Assembly (NCBI GenBank): GCA_942159475.1
Contig: OW804095.1
Span: forward strand, 87,805,740 to 87,869,739
DNA: 64,000 nt
Source: Sthenelais limicola
Taxonomy: Eukaryota > Annelida > Polychaeta > Phyllodocida > Sigalionidae
Direction of reading: 5' to 3'
Made by a program: the position numbers and the translations under genes. Shown in pieces: positions 44,794 to 55,884 of this stretch. The stretch's first letter is position 1. The number at the start of each line of letters is the position of its first letter. A model generated the notes under the pieces. It was given only the letters and a program-made list of their open reading frames with translations, searched no databases and had not been told where the DNA came from.

Positions 44794-45672
44794 ATGAGGA
44801 TCTGGATGAATTTTTTCAGACATGAAAATCAGGCCTATCCTCCTTCATTGTCACAAATGGGCAAGCTTAGAAGTGGCACCAAGTCAGACTTGGTCAGGTG
44901 CCTAGAGGAAACGGTTATCACAAGTGGGAATACCAGAAACAAGAATCCCACAGTCGATGTCACCATCATTGATGGAGCAGCTGCTGTTAATATGCTGCAA
45001 CCTAGTGCTGCAAAGCACTTCTCAGACTATGCCCACCATGTTTTCACTCCTTATGTCACAACCTATCTACAGCAGGTCAGCAGAGTGGATGTCATATGGG
45101 ATGAGTATTCATCAGAAAGCCTGAAGAGTGAGACACACAATAAGTGCGGAAAGGGTATTCACACAAGAGTAGAACCATCCTCTGCAATTTCCAGGAACTG
45201 GCAAGAATTTCTGCGATGCAGTGAGAACAAAGTGGAGCTCTTCTCATATCTAGTCACAACTATTGCATCAACCAATACACACCCTGGCAAACAAGTCATC
45301 ACAACTCTTCATAGTGAATTCATAAGCATCCACCCAGGAGAATTCTCTAGTCTTGCTCCATGCTCCCATGAGGAAGCAGATACTAGGATCTTCTTGCACC
45401 TTGAAAATGCCATTACATGTGGGCATACCAAAGTTTTAGTGAGAACAGTGGACATAGATGTTGTAGTCCTTGCAGTCACAGCAGTTCAACGCCTCAACAT
45501 ACCTGAATTGTGGGTTGCATTTGGCATTGGTAAAGGGTTACGATATCTGCCTGCACACAAGATAGCCAAGGTTCTTGGCCCTGAGCATTGTAAGGCCTTG
45601 CCAATGTTCCATGCCATCATCATTTTCTGGCAGAGGGAAAAAGACTGCATGGGAAGTATGGAAAGTATGTGA
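44794..45672 (+). pseudogene. Fragment: PIN/FEN1-like nuclease region
   Basis: 292 codons with HENQAYPPSLSQMGKLRSG, VTIIDGAAAVNMLQP, HVFTPYVTTYLQQVSRVDVI, SLAPCSHEEADTRIFLHLE, VRTVDIDVVVLAVTA and YLPAHKIAKVLGPEHCKALP. Acidic residues in D (VTIID), EEAD and DID are laid out like those of XPG/FEN1-type and PIN nucleases. After ALPMFHA the frame is lost: about 20 bases with the family's GCDT motif appear deleted, so the nuclease would be inactive. Confidence 0.7.
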
Positions 45673-46129
45673 GGATGTAACAAGTGCATTCTGTGCACTT
45701 GGTGCTGTTCCATCCATCAGTGGAAATATTTCTTGAACTTTAGGAGAGATTTGTAGTTTTGCTTTATGATCGCACAAGCAAAGAGACATCTGTGAACAAA
45801 GCACAAAAGCAGCTCTTCACTCAAAAGGGAAGGGCAATTGATGCAATTCCACCAACTCAAGCTGCCCTGATCCAGCACACAAAGCTGGGCACTGCTGGTC
45901 ACAGTCAATGTTGAGAAACCCTGAACTCCCTTCCCCTGCTGACTGGGGATGGAAAAGAGAGAATGGAGGTGGCTGGGAGGTTGAGTGGACCACTCTTTCT
46001 CAAGCCTCTCAAATCTGCTGTGAACTAATTCGTTGTGGCTGTAAAAGTGGCTGCAAGGGACAGTGTAAATGACGAAAGGCTGCCTTGCCCTGTACAGCAC
46101 TGTGCAATTGTGCAGGTGATTGTGAGCAC

Positions 46130-46990
46130 TGATGAGAATAATTGATGTCATACAAACATATCTCTATTGTAAACTGCACTGTTATGAAACAGACAGATAG
46201 GATCATCTACAGTATTCTTGTATGAAAATGGAATGTGATTCATTTCATGTCAAGAAGTGTATTTTTAAAAAAACTGCTCTGCTCTGCGTTACCTTATCAA
46301 ACAATTAAATGTTTGATGTTTGATGTTGATAAAAAGTTTCCATGCCTCAACCATCTGTTTAGAATACAACAAGTATGTTTAACAGATAATCGATATAATA
46401 TAATAGATATGCCTCTCTTATGAAATGACTCTTGAGAAATTGATGAAATACCCTGATGTATTGATGTATCTTTATGCACTAGTTCATAACTCTAAAAGCA
46501 AAAACTGACTAATCCCTAAGGGTATTTGTGTAAAATCCACTGCTCTTGGCCATCTGGATGGGGTGATGAGACACTGAACAGTTTGATCTTGGGGTAACTT
46601 GTTCTAGTGCCTCGCAATCCGCTTTTCCATACCTCATCATTTCAACCGAAGGCTCCAGTACAGATACAGTCATAATGAATTACTTATGGTCAGTCTAATC
46701 TTGATATAATATATTATTCCTACAGAGCTAATTGTTCCACCGTATTTCTTAAGAATGATCTTATTTTGAATGTTTAAATTTGTAAAATGTATATCCTTCA
46801 TGTTAGCAATCACTTTAAGGGGGTTTGTGAAAAAAGTTATTCATAATCATAAAAACCCATTGCTGCAGGCTAAGTGGATGGAGTGGTGAGTTGTTGATCA
46901 GTTAGATTTTGAGGTAACTTGATCTAGTGCCTCCAATCAAGGCTCCAATACTTACAATGTTGACTCTTTTGGGGCTAGGTGCACAAGGAA
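46130..46990. other. Non-coding interior of the PIN/FEN element
   Basis: AT-rich, no gene. Two diverged copies of a GGTAACTTG-TCTAGTGCCTC block lie at about 46590-46650 and 46912-46950. Confidence 0.5.
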
Positions 46991-46994
46991 TTTA

Positions 46995-47627
46995 GACCAA
47001 AGGACAATATCAAAATCCCCGAGTCCATTTTGGTGGGGGTAGGTATAGTTGAAACTGACCTACGATCCAGGTGACAAACTGTAGCTAGGCAAATAAACAC
47101 TTTAAACTCATGTTGCTAAGCAACCTGTTGCCCTAGTAACAAGTTAATAACAGCAACAAAATCCTTGGGTCCATTTTAGTGGGGGTATGTATGGTTGAAA
47201 TTGAGCTAGAGTCCACTTAAACACATGTTGCTAGGCAAATAAACAATTGGAATGGCTGTTGCTAAGCAACCGGCTGCCCTAGCAACGAACCAATGAGATG
47301 GGTGGATTCCTTGGGTTCAATATAGGGGGGGTAGGTATGGTTGAAATCAAGCTAGAATCCCCTTAAACACGTGTTGCCAGGCAAATAAACAATTGGAATG
47401 GTTGTTGCTAAGCAACCGGTTGCCCTAGCAACAAACCAATGAGATGGGTGGATTCCTTAGGTTCAATATAGTGGGGGTAGGTATGGTTGAAATCAAGCTA
47501 GAATCCACTTAAACACATGTTGCTAGGCAAATAAACAATTAGAATGGCTGTAGCTATGCAACCGGTTGCCCTAGCAACAAACCAATGAGATGGGTGGATT
47601 CCTTGGGTTCAATATAGGGGGGGTAGG
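46995..47627. repeat. Right subterminal tandem repeats, about four inverted units
   Basis: Inverted copies of the left unit, with GATGGGTGGATTCCTTGGGT, GCAACCGGTTGCCCTAGCAA and ATCCACTTAAACACATGTTG. The outermost units are closest to the left-end units; the inner ones are more diverged. Confidence 0.9.
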
Positions 47628-47844
47628 TAAGGTTAAAATAGTTCTAGCAGTGATATTTTTGCAGTGGGAGACAGGAATCCATTACAAAAGGCGGCCATTT
47701 TGGAAAATGGCTGCCATAGTCGTTAGGGGGCAAAATCGCGATGGCCCTATGTTCTAAAATGTTCTAATAGTTCTTATGTACCACTGTGAGAAGTTTCATG
47801 CTTTAATCATTAAACCCACAATTTTTTCCCTAATCTGCTCTACT
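47628..47844. repeat. Right terminal inverted repeat of the PIN/FEN element
   Basis: Reverse complement of 41908-42130. The KDZ intron resumes at 47845 and the exon 5 acceptor lies only 30 bp further on. Confidence 0.9.
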
Positions 47845-47874
47845 ACTAATAACACCACCTTTCCAATACTTCAG

Positions 47875-48003
47875 GTTGATTTGTATCATGTGCTGGTAAA
47901 GCAATGTGCGGCCAAACATCGCCACTTCACATATCAGGTGGGCCATCTGCGCAATTGTATTGAAGCGTACCCTGATGGATCTGTTTGTCCCATTTGTGAC
48001 GAG
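47875..48003 (+). CDS. KDZ exon 5
   Basis: Encodes VDLYHVLVKQCAAKHRHF and HLRNCIEAYPDGSVCPICDE, the latter with C-X2-C. Phase 0 at both sides (acceptor TTCAG at 47874, donor GTTAGT at 48004). Confidence 0.85.
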
Positions 48004-48361
48004 GTTAGTTGTTGGCGGCAATTTGGCTTTTTAAAATATTCTACCAATGTAAAAATTTCTGGAGTGAGTAGTGCAGAGTCTGATAATTAAATACTCTTAT
48101 TCAATAGTCTTATATAACCTGCCCTATTTTTTATTAACAAATGCGGAGCTAGTTACTTTAGTGACGTGACGACGAATATTTTGTGTACAACTAGACTCTT
48201 TCAAAATGTTGCCACCATATTAAGTGTATTATATTTTCGCTTAATTTGTACTAAATATTGATAAATAGATTAACATCAATTATGGAAAAGTGTAAAAGAT
48301 GGGTGATCCCATTTTGTGAGAATATTATATTTATATTATATTTCTGTTTTTTCTATTTCAG

Positions 48362-48532
48362 ACTCAAGAGACACTGCCTAAAATTGTCAGTTTAGATGGT
48401 AACTTCCGCCTTGTGCGGAAGAAATCGGCTGGCAAGAGTTCTGCACCTCCCCAACATGCCTCCCGTTTTTTTCTCGAGAGGAATAATCTTAACGAATACT
48501 TCGAGAGCTCTCCTGCAACCACCCAAAATGCA
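48362..48532 (+). CDS. KDZ exon 6 with the first catalytic-type motif
   Basis: Encodes TLPKIVSLDGNFRLVRKK followed by a spacer and FLERNNLNEYFESSP. The D in SLDGNF is the conserved first acidic position of the KDZ RNase H-like core. Phase 0. Confidence 0.88.
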
Positions 48533-48645
48533 GTATGTTACCTCTCTATACAAACGATATCCTCTACACAAAAATGACTTTTTCCTAATGTAGTTTACAT
48601 TCTCTTTACTATTGAACCTCGTAACAGTACTTTTGTTCTCTACAG

Positions 48646-48782
48646 GAATGCAGTGATTTCCGAGCCGGCGACTCACGTAACTCGTCCAGACAAAATGCCA
48701 AGCTGGATATATCTGGTGTGTTTGGTTCTGTTTGTTTACACGATTACCCATGTCGTTTCGTCGACATGGATGCCGGGGAGAA
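48646..48782 (+). CDS. KDZ exon 7
   Basis: Encodes ECSDFRAGDSRN and LDISGVFGSVCLHDYP, then FVDMDAGEK. The C-SDF-AG and GV-G--C-HD motifs are typical of the KDZ core. Donor GTAAGT, phase 2. Confidence 0.88.
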
Positions 48783-48988
48783 GTAAGTTTAATAGATATA
48801 CGATATATACATAGCATAACCGTCACTTATATAATATAACTTAGAAGATATAATTCCGTTAGGTCGCACTTATGTACAAAGACACTATTTATATTATTTT
48901 GCCTTATCCAACTTCAATCGGGCATCGTCTTTTTTTGGATTATTGACCTAAATGTAATTTGAATGTTAATCCGTTAATCTCATTTCAG

Positions 48989-49088
48989 ATATGGATATGC
49001 TGCTGCTATTATCAGCCATTGTCTTCAAGACGGAAGGCAGTTGAATGTGTCGTATGACATTGCTTGCAAACTCAAGCCCTCATTGCAG
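48989..49088 (+). CDS. KDZ exon 8 with YDIAC motif
   Basis: Encodes YGYAAAIISHCLQDGRQ and VSYDIACKLKPSLQ. The D in YDIAC is the second conserved acidic residue. Part of this exon and its downstream intron recurs at 55779-55884 (- strand). Confidence 0.9.
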
Positions 49089-49285
49089 GTATTTTGTTTC
49101 TTACCATATTTATAATAGAAATACGTTATAATAATGTTTAACACTTGTAAACCTCTGTCTATACCTCTTATCAATATAAATACCCTATCTATACTATCAT
49201 ACTACAACTACTGATTTCCCAAACAACCCACCCAACAAAACAAATAGCATTTCACTCCGCAATATAGTTTCTATTTTTTTTTCAG

Positions 49286-49363
49286 CGACTGGGGATCAAC
49301 ACTGAGAGCATTTCCCTGTCTGTACCCATATTCCATGGATATGCTCATGATGCTAATTGTCAG
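49286..49363 (+). CDS. KDZ exon 9 with H-AH-C motif
   Basis: Encodes RLGINTESISLSVPIFHGY then AHDANCQ. The FH--AH---CQ pattern is a KDZ signature. Phase 0. Confidence 0.9.
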
Positions 49364-49642
49364 GTAACTAACATTCGCTTAACTTCATTTTTGTGACTTC
49401 ATTTAGGCTCTACTACGGTAGGAAATAAAATATCTTGCAACTGGACTATCGACCTGAATGTTTTGCAATTAATATGCATATTACATCAGTTTGGCTGGGT
49501 AAAATATGCATGTAAAATATATACCAGAATAAATTTTTAACCTATTTCACCATGAATTAAAGCACTTTATCACCACTCACCGACACTTGCACAATACTAC
49601 ACTTGCACAATATGCCACTAACTTTCGTTTACTCCTTTACAG

Positions 49643-49823
49643 GTAAACTACAGTCCCCGTTTTTTACCTACTTACCATAATTCCGATGGGGAAAATATAG
49701 AGCGGCTATGGTCATACCTGGGCAATTTCACCTACATAACAAAGGAAATGACATCCTCCAACCGACGGGACTTACTTGTGGATGCACTCCTCCACTATGG
49801 CAAGAAGAACATCACCAACGCCG
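49643..49823 (+). CDS. KDZ exon 10 with the DGE-ERLWS motif
   Basis: Encodes YSPRFLPTYHNSDGENIERL followed by WSYLGNFTYITKEM. The glutamate in DGENIERLWS is the conserved third acidic residue of the transposase. Donor GTATAT, phase 1. Confidence 0.92.
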
Positions 49824-49933
49824 GTATATATTTTGAAACTATAAATGGATATGGTCATTTTCATACAAACATTAATTCATTATTCAATTCATTCATTCCA
49901 CATACACATTTTATCTACATTCAATTATTGCAG

Positions 49934-50023
49934 GTTACAGGATGAAATCTCGTATGGATACTGCTATGACAGTCCATTATGAATCCCAACTGGAGCTTGA
50001 CAGACTACAGACAACTCTAACAG
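49934..50023 (+). CDS. KDZ exon 11
   Basis: Encodes YRMKSRMDTAMTVHYE and a short helix. Phase 1 on both sides. Confidence 0.8.
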
Positions 50024-50146
50024 GTATTTGTTTAACAATAGTACCATTATCTCAATACCTTACTTGTTCATTAACTAGACTGCATTAACGTTATATGTTG
50101 CACCTAACCATAATATTAATACAAATATGGTTTACATTTTCGGTAG

Positions 50147-50239
50147 ATGCTGGTTATGTTGTTACTGAAGAACTAATCGAATCTTGGTGCACCGAGTTCA
50201 TGAACCATCTTAATAGACCTTTTGGCCCCATCGATACTG
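50147..50239 (+). CDS. KDZ exon 12
   Basis: Encodes DAGYVVTEELIESWCTEF and NRPFGPIDTG. Phase 1 on both sides; acceptor TTTTCGGTAG is a weak polypyrimidine site. Confidence 0.75.
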
Positions 50240-50465
50240 GTAAGTACAGAAATATATATGAAACCGTCGTGATCGCACTTTATAGCTGAAATGCCTGTCT
50301 TCAATCCATTAATTACTTAATTATGTAAGCATAAGTGTGTCCATGTAATGGCCATAACATACAGTCCATTAAATAATGAATGCTATTGCATCTTACAACT
50401 TATACCACTGTACTAAACATCTTTTAATAAATGTCATTCTTCAATTTATTGCCTTATTGCCTCAG

Positions 50466-50520
50466 GTGCTACATGGGAAGAAAACTATGCGATGACACTC
50501 AATTCATACTTGTCACTTTG
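50466..50520 (+). CDS. KDZ exon 13
   Basis: 55 bp encoding ATWEENYAMTLNSYLSL. Its reality rests on matching phases and good GT-AG sites. Confidence 0.7.
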
Positions 50521-50665
50521 GTAAGTTGTCATTTTGTTCACTTGCACCCAAATCGTTCTCTTATTACTGTTATTACATAAAAAAATACTTAACTGTTCAA
50601 TATATTTATTATACACGATACCCAAATGTACATACTTCCAAAATATTACTCTTTTATATTTGCAG

Positions 50666-50728
50666 CCCACGCATTGTCATTCCCCCAGTTCGTCCAGAGG
50701 AAGTGGAGACTAAAGATAAGCATGATAA
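50666..50728 (+). CDS. KDZ exon 14
   Basis: 63 bp encoding PRIVIPPVRPEEVETKD. Donor GTGCGT is non-optimal but in phase with exon 15. Confidence 0.7.
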
Positions 50729-50901
50729 GTGCGTATTTTTTGATGCATAACATTCGTTTCAATTTAATTTTTATAAAATATATCTATTTGCTAACACATT
50801 GCTCTGTGTACAAATTCAATGCCACATATTACTTACTATCGTCCATCTTCTGATAGTGTTTCACCTAGTGTTCATTACAATTAATCTCTCCAATTATGCA
50901 G

Positions 50902-51074
50902 ACTCGATGAACAACTCCAGAAGTTTGAGAGGACCCACCGAATGCAACGCTGGGCAATTAATGACGTAAAGTATGTCAACAGACTGCACGGTTGACTGGG
51001 GACATAGTCAAGCGTCTGCACCAACAAGCTGTTGAGAGGCGACACTTGCTTGTATTGAAGCGTGGAGCTAGTAC
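50902..51074 (+). pseudogene. KDZ exon 15, one-base frameshift
   Basis: Starts LDEQLQKFERTHRMQRWAIN, then the frame hits TGA at about 50993. The next frame reads RLTGDIVKRLHQQAVERRHL, which fits the amphipathic helices expected here. A single-base indel near 50970-50985 explains it. Donor GTATGA at 51075, phase 2. Confidence 0.75.
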
Positions 51075-51541
51075 GTATGATTACAATTACATCCTTTTTA
51101 TATTACATTTTTGCTCTTCCTACCGGTATAATTCCCTCAAACACCACTAAAAGAGCCCCATATCAAATCACTTCACACCTCCCTTGATTTATAACTTCTC
51201 ATATAGCCTTATAACTGTAGGATATACCGATTGTACAGAGTATTTATTATACCCTCATAACTGTAGGATATAGTACAGGACATTAAAATGAATTTCAATT
51301 GAATGAGTCCAATTTTTCTTGTATTTCATTTTGGCATTTTGTATGGGTTTGAATATTATACATACTGCAAATTCTTAATTCATATAGCATTACTCTTTAT
51401 TCTAATCGTCCTCAGGTGTTCAATTCGTAACTTACTGTATTGTAGTGAAAGAAACCACCCTAATACTAAACAAATCTGATTTAAGTACACTTGGGCGAGC
51501 TCATTGTAACTTAATTTCTTATTGATCCATCTTGTATAAAG

Positions 51542-52208
51542 TGTTTCATTTTATATGCCTAAAACACTTTCTGGAGGGACCGAGACAGCGTCACGACTGT
51601 CGACGGCAATAAATTCTACAGTTGTGAGAATTAGGAAGTTATTGGCGCAATACAACGAGGTACATGACGTTGTACGGTTGACGTTTGACAATGTCAAGGA
51701 TGCCGATTCCAACATTTACGTACAGATGGCGGTGGGTGAATGTTGGGATATTCCCTACTACATCTTGAAACAAATCGTCACTGCCACTAACTGGACGAAG
51801 CGGTGTGATGAGGAAATGGACGCCCTTAGAGTTGAATTCCCCGCGCTCATGAGGCACTACAAACATTTGCATCAACTGCTGGACTCTTTCGCAAGTTACG
51901 ATGACTCATGTACTCCTGGACAGACAGCAGCATTGGTTGAACACCTCCTAGCGAATGAACGTGAGCAGCAACATTTAAACTCTTGGATGGGTCAATTAGC
52001 AGTATTGGCTCAGTTACAAACTCCCGCTCATAGTGCCTAAACCGAGCGCGTCCAGCAATTAACAACTGCCCTCCAAGAGGTATATTCCGCCCAAGATAGG
52101 GATGATAGGGACGACAATTATCAGGAAGAAGCCATTGAAGTGTTGGACGACGAGGCAGAAGATGAGCCAGAGTATGCGGCTGAAGAATTGGACGACCATA
52201 CTTTTTGA
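51542..52208 (+). pseudogene. KDZ exon 16, nonsense codon at 52038-52040
   Basis: Encodes MPKTLSGGTETASRLSTAI, a helical region (RIRKLLAQYNEVHDVVRL) and an acidic end (EVLDDEAEDEPEYAAEELDD) up to TGA at 52206-52208. TAA at 52038 interrupts it; the paralogous fragment at 55562-55656 has TAC (Tyr) at this place. Loss of the last 56 residues may or may not abolish activity. Confidence 0.82.
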
Positions 52209-53690
52209 TGTGCAACGTTGGTTTCTAATAACTTCTATTTAAATGTTTTGTTTACCCTGAGATTTGTAAATCCATTCTAATCTAAATATAAACTGTACAA
52301 GTGTGACATTTGAAAATATCACCTCCTTATCCAATGTTACTGAATGTTACGTAGCTGACATGTGCCCAATCTACCGTAAGTTATCACGTTAGCATTCTCA
52401 ATTAATAATTAACATAGGTTCATCTCCTCGTGCACATGCCTATTCGTTATGTAATGGGTTACCTACCAATATTCGATCGTATGTGGCTAAATGTCATTAG
52501 TAACTGACATGTTAGAATTCTGCCTCCTGGCAACAGTGAGTGGAGCCCTTTCCAATTTTGTTGATACTTGGACGTTCATTCCATATCTTACCTGTTAAGT
52601 AAACTGGGCCAATGTTATTATAAATCATGTTGTACATTCTATTTTTCGAATAGCATGTACTATTAGGTTATCTACTATTGCCAGTCTACTTATGTATTTG
52701 GTACGTTTCTAGGATCGCCTGATTGAATTATTATGACTGAGCGATTTCTCTAACCCTTTTGTCAATGATTTGTATTAAAGCTGCATTCCCTATTATCAAC
52801 AATTAACTAATATTTAATTTAAAAACAGGTCACCGGAATAATGTGTATAACGATTAGAGAGACTTATGTCATGTTTGTCAGGAATGGATCATTTGGTTGT
52901 ACGCTGGACTTAACTGTGTGCAATTCATGTCACAAACTATTATTTATTTCAAATTAAATGGGGCTAATTATTGATATGGTTTGATATTTGTCGATATATA
53001 TTTTACTTCCAATTGTAATTGGTTAAATATTTCATTTGCTAGTGACTCTTAAAAGCAAAAAGTATATATGCGAATCACTTCTGTTAAGAATAATATTTAT
53101 GTTGTAGTCTGTACAAAAATTACTAAACTAAACTATATTAAAGTTGATTTGATTGGAACCTATAATAACCGATGAGAAACAAAGGCTGAACTTTTGTATA
53201 TACAGATTTATTTTTATTATACCGACAGCAAACAAATAATATGATGGGCTGTTCCCTGAAAAATGTAAATATTATTTCATAAAAAAATAAATATTCTTTG
53301 CAGCTAGAACTCTCATGTAATTGTAACAGCTTTTTGTGTTAACTCAATCTGTGATATTAACTGTCGTTAACATTCTGTCATATCAATATCTCATTTATTA
53401 CACGCAATACAAAGAAAATAGTATATAGTATAATAGTATAAGAATTTATAATGCTATGGAGAACGCGGACATTACTTCGACAGACTATAATGCCTTCCTC
53501 AATTTCCCTCCAAAATCATTTTCCACCAATTATGTATGATAGTTATGACATCATCATTATTGTCCCCATGACAACATACTTATACATGTATTATGACACA
53601 CCGAGGAGAACAGCAAATAGCACACAATATCATTTCTTAGTACAAATATCCGATTTGAAACATTCTTGATACATAATATCTTTAAGGGAC
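52209..53690. other. KDZ 3' flank, AT-rich, no gene seen
   Basis: Contains several AATAAA-type motifs (for example near 53286), any of which could serve as a polyadenylation signal. No repeat or ORF of note. Confidence 0.45.
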
Positions 53691-54369
53691 ACTCACAGTA
53701 ATATCCACTAGTTGTTAGCCCTTGACCACCAATGTGTCATCGGACTCCTCTCAAATTATTGACAATAAATTAGCCTCAGACTCTATTGGCGAACTGAACA
53801 GAGCAACAGAACATCTTCAGTCGACCAGTATGTTCTAAGTCTACCACTAAGGGTGTGTGATCCCATCTTTGTGCAATCCTATTTCACCTGAAACAGACCC
53901 AAAATCAGACATCCAAGATAATACCGATGGACCCAATGGCAACATTCACTTTAATTAGGAAGGAGCTGACAACGGCAATAGGACTTTAGGGCCTTCAAGC
54001 AGGCCGCGGACAACAATGGCTTGGCATAATTCCCATAAGGGAATTTTTTGGGGACCGCCACCACAAAAAAGTCCTGCAGCAAATAAGGTACATTTCACAT
54101 TAGGCCATGACTTTACATTATCTTATACAGTTGTGCAAAGGCGGAAACATGACCCAACTATTTGTAAGTAAGTTATTATTATATTATATTATTATTATTA
54201 TTATTATATATTATTATACTGCGTTATACCTAAATGAATCATGATCATTCCACAATCGTTTGTCTTGGGGGGCAACTTTTTCCCGAGGAAGGATGCATAA
54301 CTCAACTATTTAATAACTCAACTATTTAATACGAGCTTCAGTCATATATATGTATTACAATATTTTCTT
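53691..54369. other. Unrecognised region before the mosaic
   Basis: The + strand frame from about 53728 reads TNVSSDSSQIIDNKLASDSI before a stop; possibly a relic exon, but no family is recognised. An ATT microsatellite lies at 54175-54215. Confidence 0.35.
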
Positions 54370-55490
54370 ATCTTATCAAGAGGGTCAAGTTGAAGATCCG
54401 AAGTGGGTGAAGAAGAAGGAAATGATGACACTATGAGAAAAAACTGTAGAGAAAAAACGTACTGTTACGAGGTTCAATAGTACAGAGAATGTAAACCCCA
54501 TTAGGGAAAAGTTAGTGGCAGTGACTTAAATGTTGGAATCGGCATCCTTGACATCGTCAAACATCAACCATACAACGCCATCTACCTCGTTGTATTGCGC
54601 CAATAACTTCCTAATTCTCACAACTGTACAAGTCAAGCCTCAAGGGATCATGAATATCTGGCAAAATCAAGTTGAAGATCCGAATGATCAAATATTGAAA
54701 AGTGTGTGAAGAAGAAAGATGTCATGAAGCATGGCAACCAATGACCGACTCTCTTCAAGAGTATCTGGCAAGATCAAGTTGAAGAAAAAATAACGATCAA
54801 ATATTGAAAAGTGTGTGAAGAAGAAGCAAATTATTGGAAGATGACGCTATGGGACAGAGTGAGTGAGAGGGAGGCAGTTTATGACAGAATGTACTCTCGG
54901 TCACATATGGACAACTATTGCAAGACGTCATGAAGAATGGCAACCAATGACCGACTCTGTTCAAGAGGATCAACTTGGCAGACATCATGAATTTCTGAGA
55001 GGGACAGAAGTAGTCTTCGCATTGCTCTTATACCCAACTTTTTTGGCATTGCCCTCTTGTCGACCCTTCTTCAACCGTCTAATGTTGTGGATTTTTGTCT
55101 GAACACATAATATATAAAGGTTGTATAAAAAGAAAACATAAGGATAATGTAGAAGACAGTTTTGTTTCAATAACATTAATATATTGATTTCCTAGTAAAT
55201 AAGTAATGACAATAAGTAGGGAAAATGATATGTATGGTTAGTATAGGTTATCAATATATTATCAACGCCCTGACACATTTAGGTCACATGACGATTAGTG
55301 CTGTCACATTAAGATTTTTTTATCTAAACAGGTGATTCAAAATTGCAATGTAATAATTCATTTTAAAGTATTTTTTAATTTAGTGGTCCAGTATATGAAA
55401 CATGGCAAACAAAAGGCGACAATTACGATGAGCGAAATTGGTGAAGTAGCAAACTATTGGAAGACCACATGAAGCATCATGGAGAAATGG

Positions 55491-55656
55491 CCTTTGGGGC
55501 ACTTAATACAGGATGATTTGAGAGGCGCCTTCTTCTCATAGTGGCCATCTCGTATGTAGGTGCAGTTGTTAATTCCTGGACGCGCTCGGTGTAGGCACTA
55601 TCAGCGGGAGTTTGTAACTCAGCCAATGTTGCTAATTGACCCATGCAAGAGTTTAA
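55491..55656 (-). pseudogene. KDZ exon 2 and exon 16 pieces joined in the mosaic
   Basis: A 59-bp piece of exon 2 (around the CIKCPKD codons) and a 95-bp piece of exon 16 lie 12 bp apart in reversed order relative to the gene. The exon 16 piece reads SCMGQLATLAELQTPADSAY and has Tyr where the main gene has a stop. Confidence 0.85.
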
Positions 55657-55778
55657 TTTAGTGGAAGTTTTAACAGACATACTCGAGTGTGGTCGAAGGT
55701 GAGCTCACTTTTAGTTGCAAGTTGGTGCAGCTGGTCGTGGAAGGCTCGCCCAGTCTGCTGTAGCCCTCCATCATAGGA

Positions 55779-55884
55779 CATTATTATAACGTATTTCTAT
55801 TATAAATATGGTAACAAACAAAATACCGGAAATGAGGGCTTGAGTTTGCAAGCAATGTCATATGACACATTCAACTGCCTTCCG
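55779..55884 (-). pseudogene. KDZ exon 8/intron 8 piece in the mosaic
   Basis: Matches 49031-49135 across the exon-intron boundary, so the source was DNA or unspliced RNA. Confidence 0.85.

Larger units (their letters stand above)
42438..46127 (+). pseudogene. Decayed gene: zinc-binding N-terminus, DDE-like region, PIN/FEN1-like nuclease, Cys-rich tail
   Basis: Reading frames must be changed at about 42660, 43000, 43400, 44080, 44715, 44823 and 45615, so this copy is dead. In order: CFFCDTAAEG...YHAQCL (C-X2-C and H-X2-C); PIYLGVMLHAKTR; GALFTTAAVDNIDYNP and FIIMMGGLHIELAALKTLG (DDE-like region); AHEQNNSLVKGDGG; then PCSHEEADTRIFLHLE and VRTVDIDVVVLAVTA (acidic PIN/FEN1-like motifs); FHA then, in another frame, SGRGKKTAWEVW; and a Cys-rich end RCGCKSGCKGQC. 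The family's usual G-C-D-T motif between FHA and SSF-GRGKK is deleted here. Activity is not known for any member as far as I can say. Confidence 0.75.
41908..47844 (+). mobile_element. Long-TIR DNA transposon with PIN/FEN1-like nuclease gene, in KDZ intron 4
   Basis: Inverted termini of about 225 bp start AGTAGAGCAGATTAG (41908) and end CTAATCTGCTCTACT (47844). Inside them lie inverted arrays of a unit of about 140 bp: about two copies on the left, four on the right. Between is a decayed gene of about 3.7 kb. A 3-bp CTA may be the target duplication if the terminus is extended by one T/A. The family is known to me only as an abundant uncharacterised protein in coral, lancelet and mollusc genomes; I cannot name its superfamily. 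Confidence 0.8.
27892..52208 (+). pseudogene. KDZ-family (Kyakuja-Dileera-Zisupton) transposase gene, 16 exons
   Basis: Exons: 27892-28423, 35471-35721, 41051-41156, 41326-41552, 47875-48003, 48362-48532, 48646-48782, 48989-49088, 49286-49363, 49643-49823, 49934-50023, 50147-50239, 50466-50520, 50666-50728, 50902-51074 and 51542-52208. Every intron is GT-AG and all phases agree across junctions. Domain order is a basic repeat region, a CxC-type zinc module, the KDZ RNase H-like core with SLDGNFRLVRK, YDIACKLKP, HGYAHDANCQ and SDGENIERLWSYLG, then a helical tail with an acidic end. KDZ transposases move DNA elements in fungi and animals. This copy has a one-base frameshift in exon 15 and TAA at 52038-52040 in exon 16, so it is probably inactive. 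Introns 2 and 4 host other elements. Confidence 0.85.
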
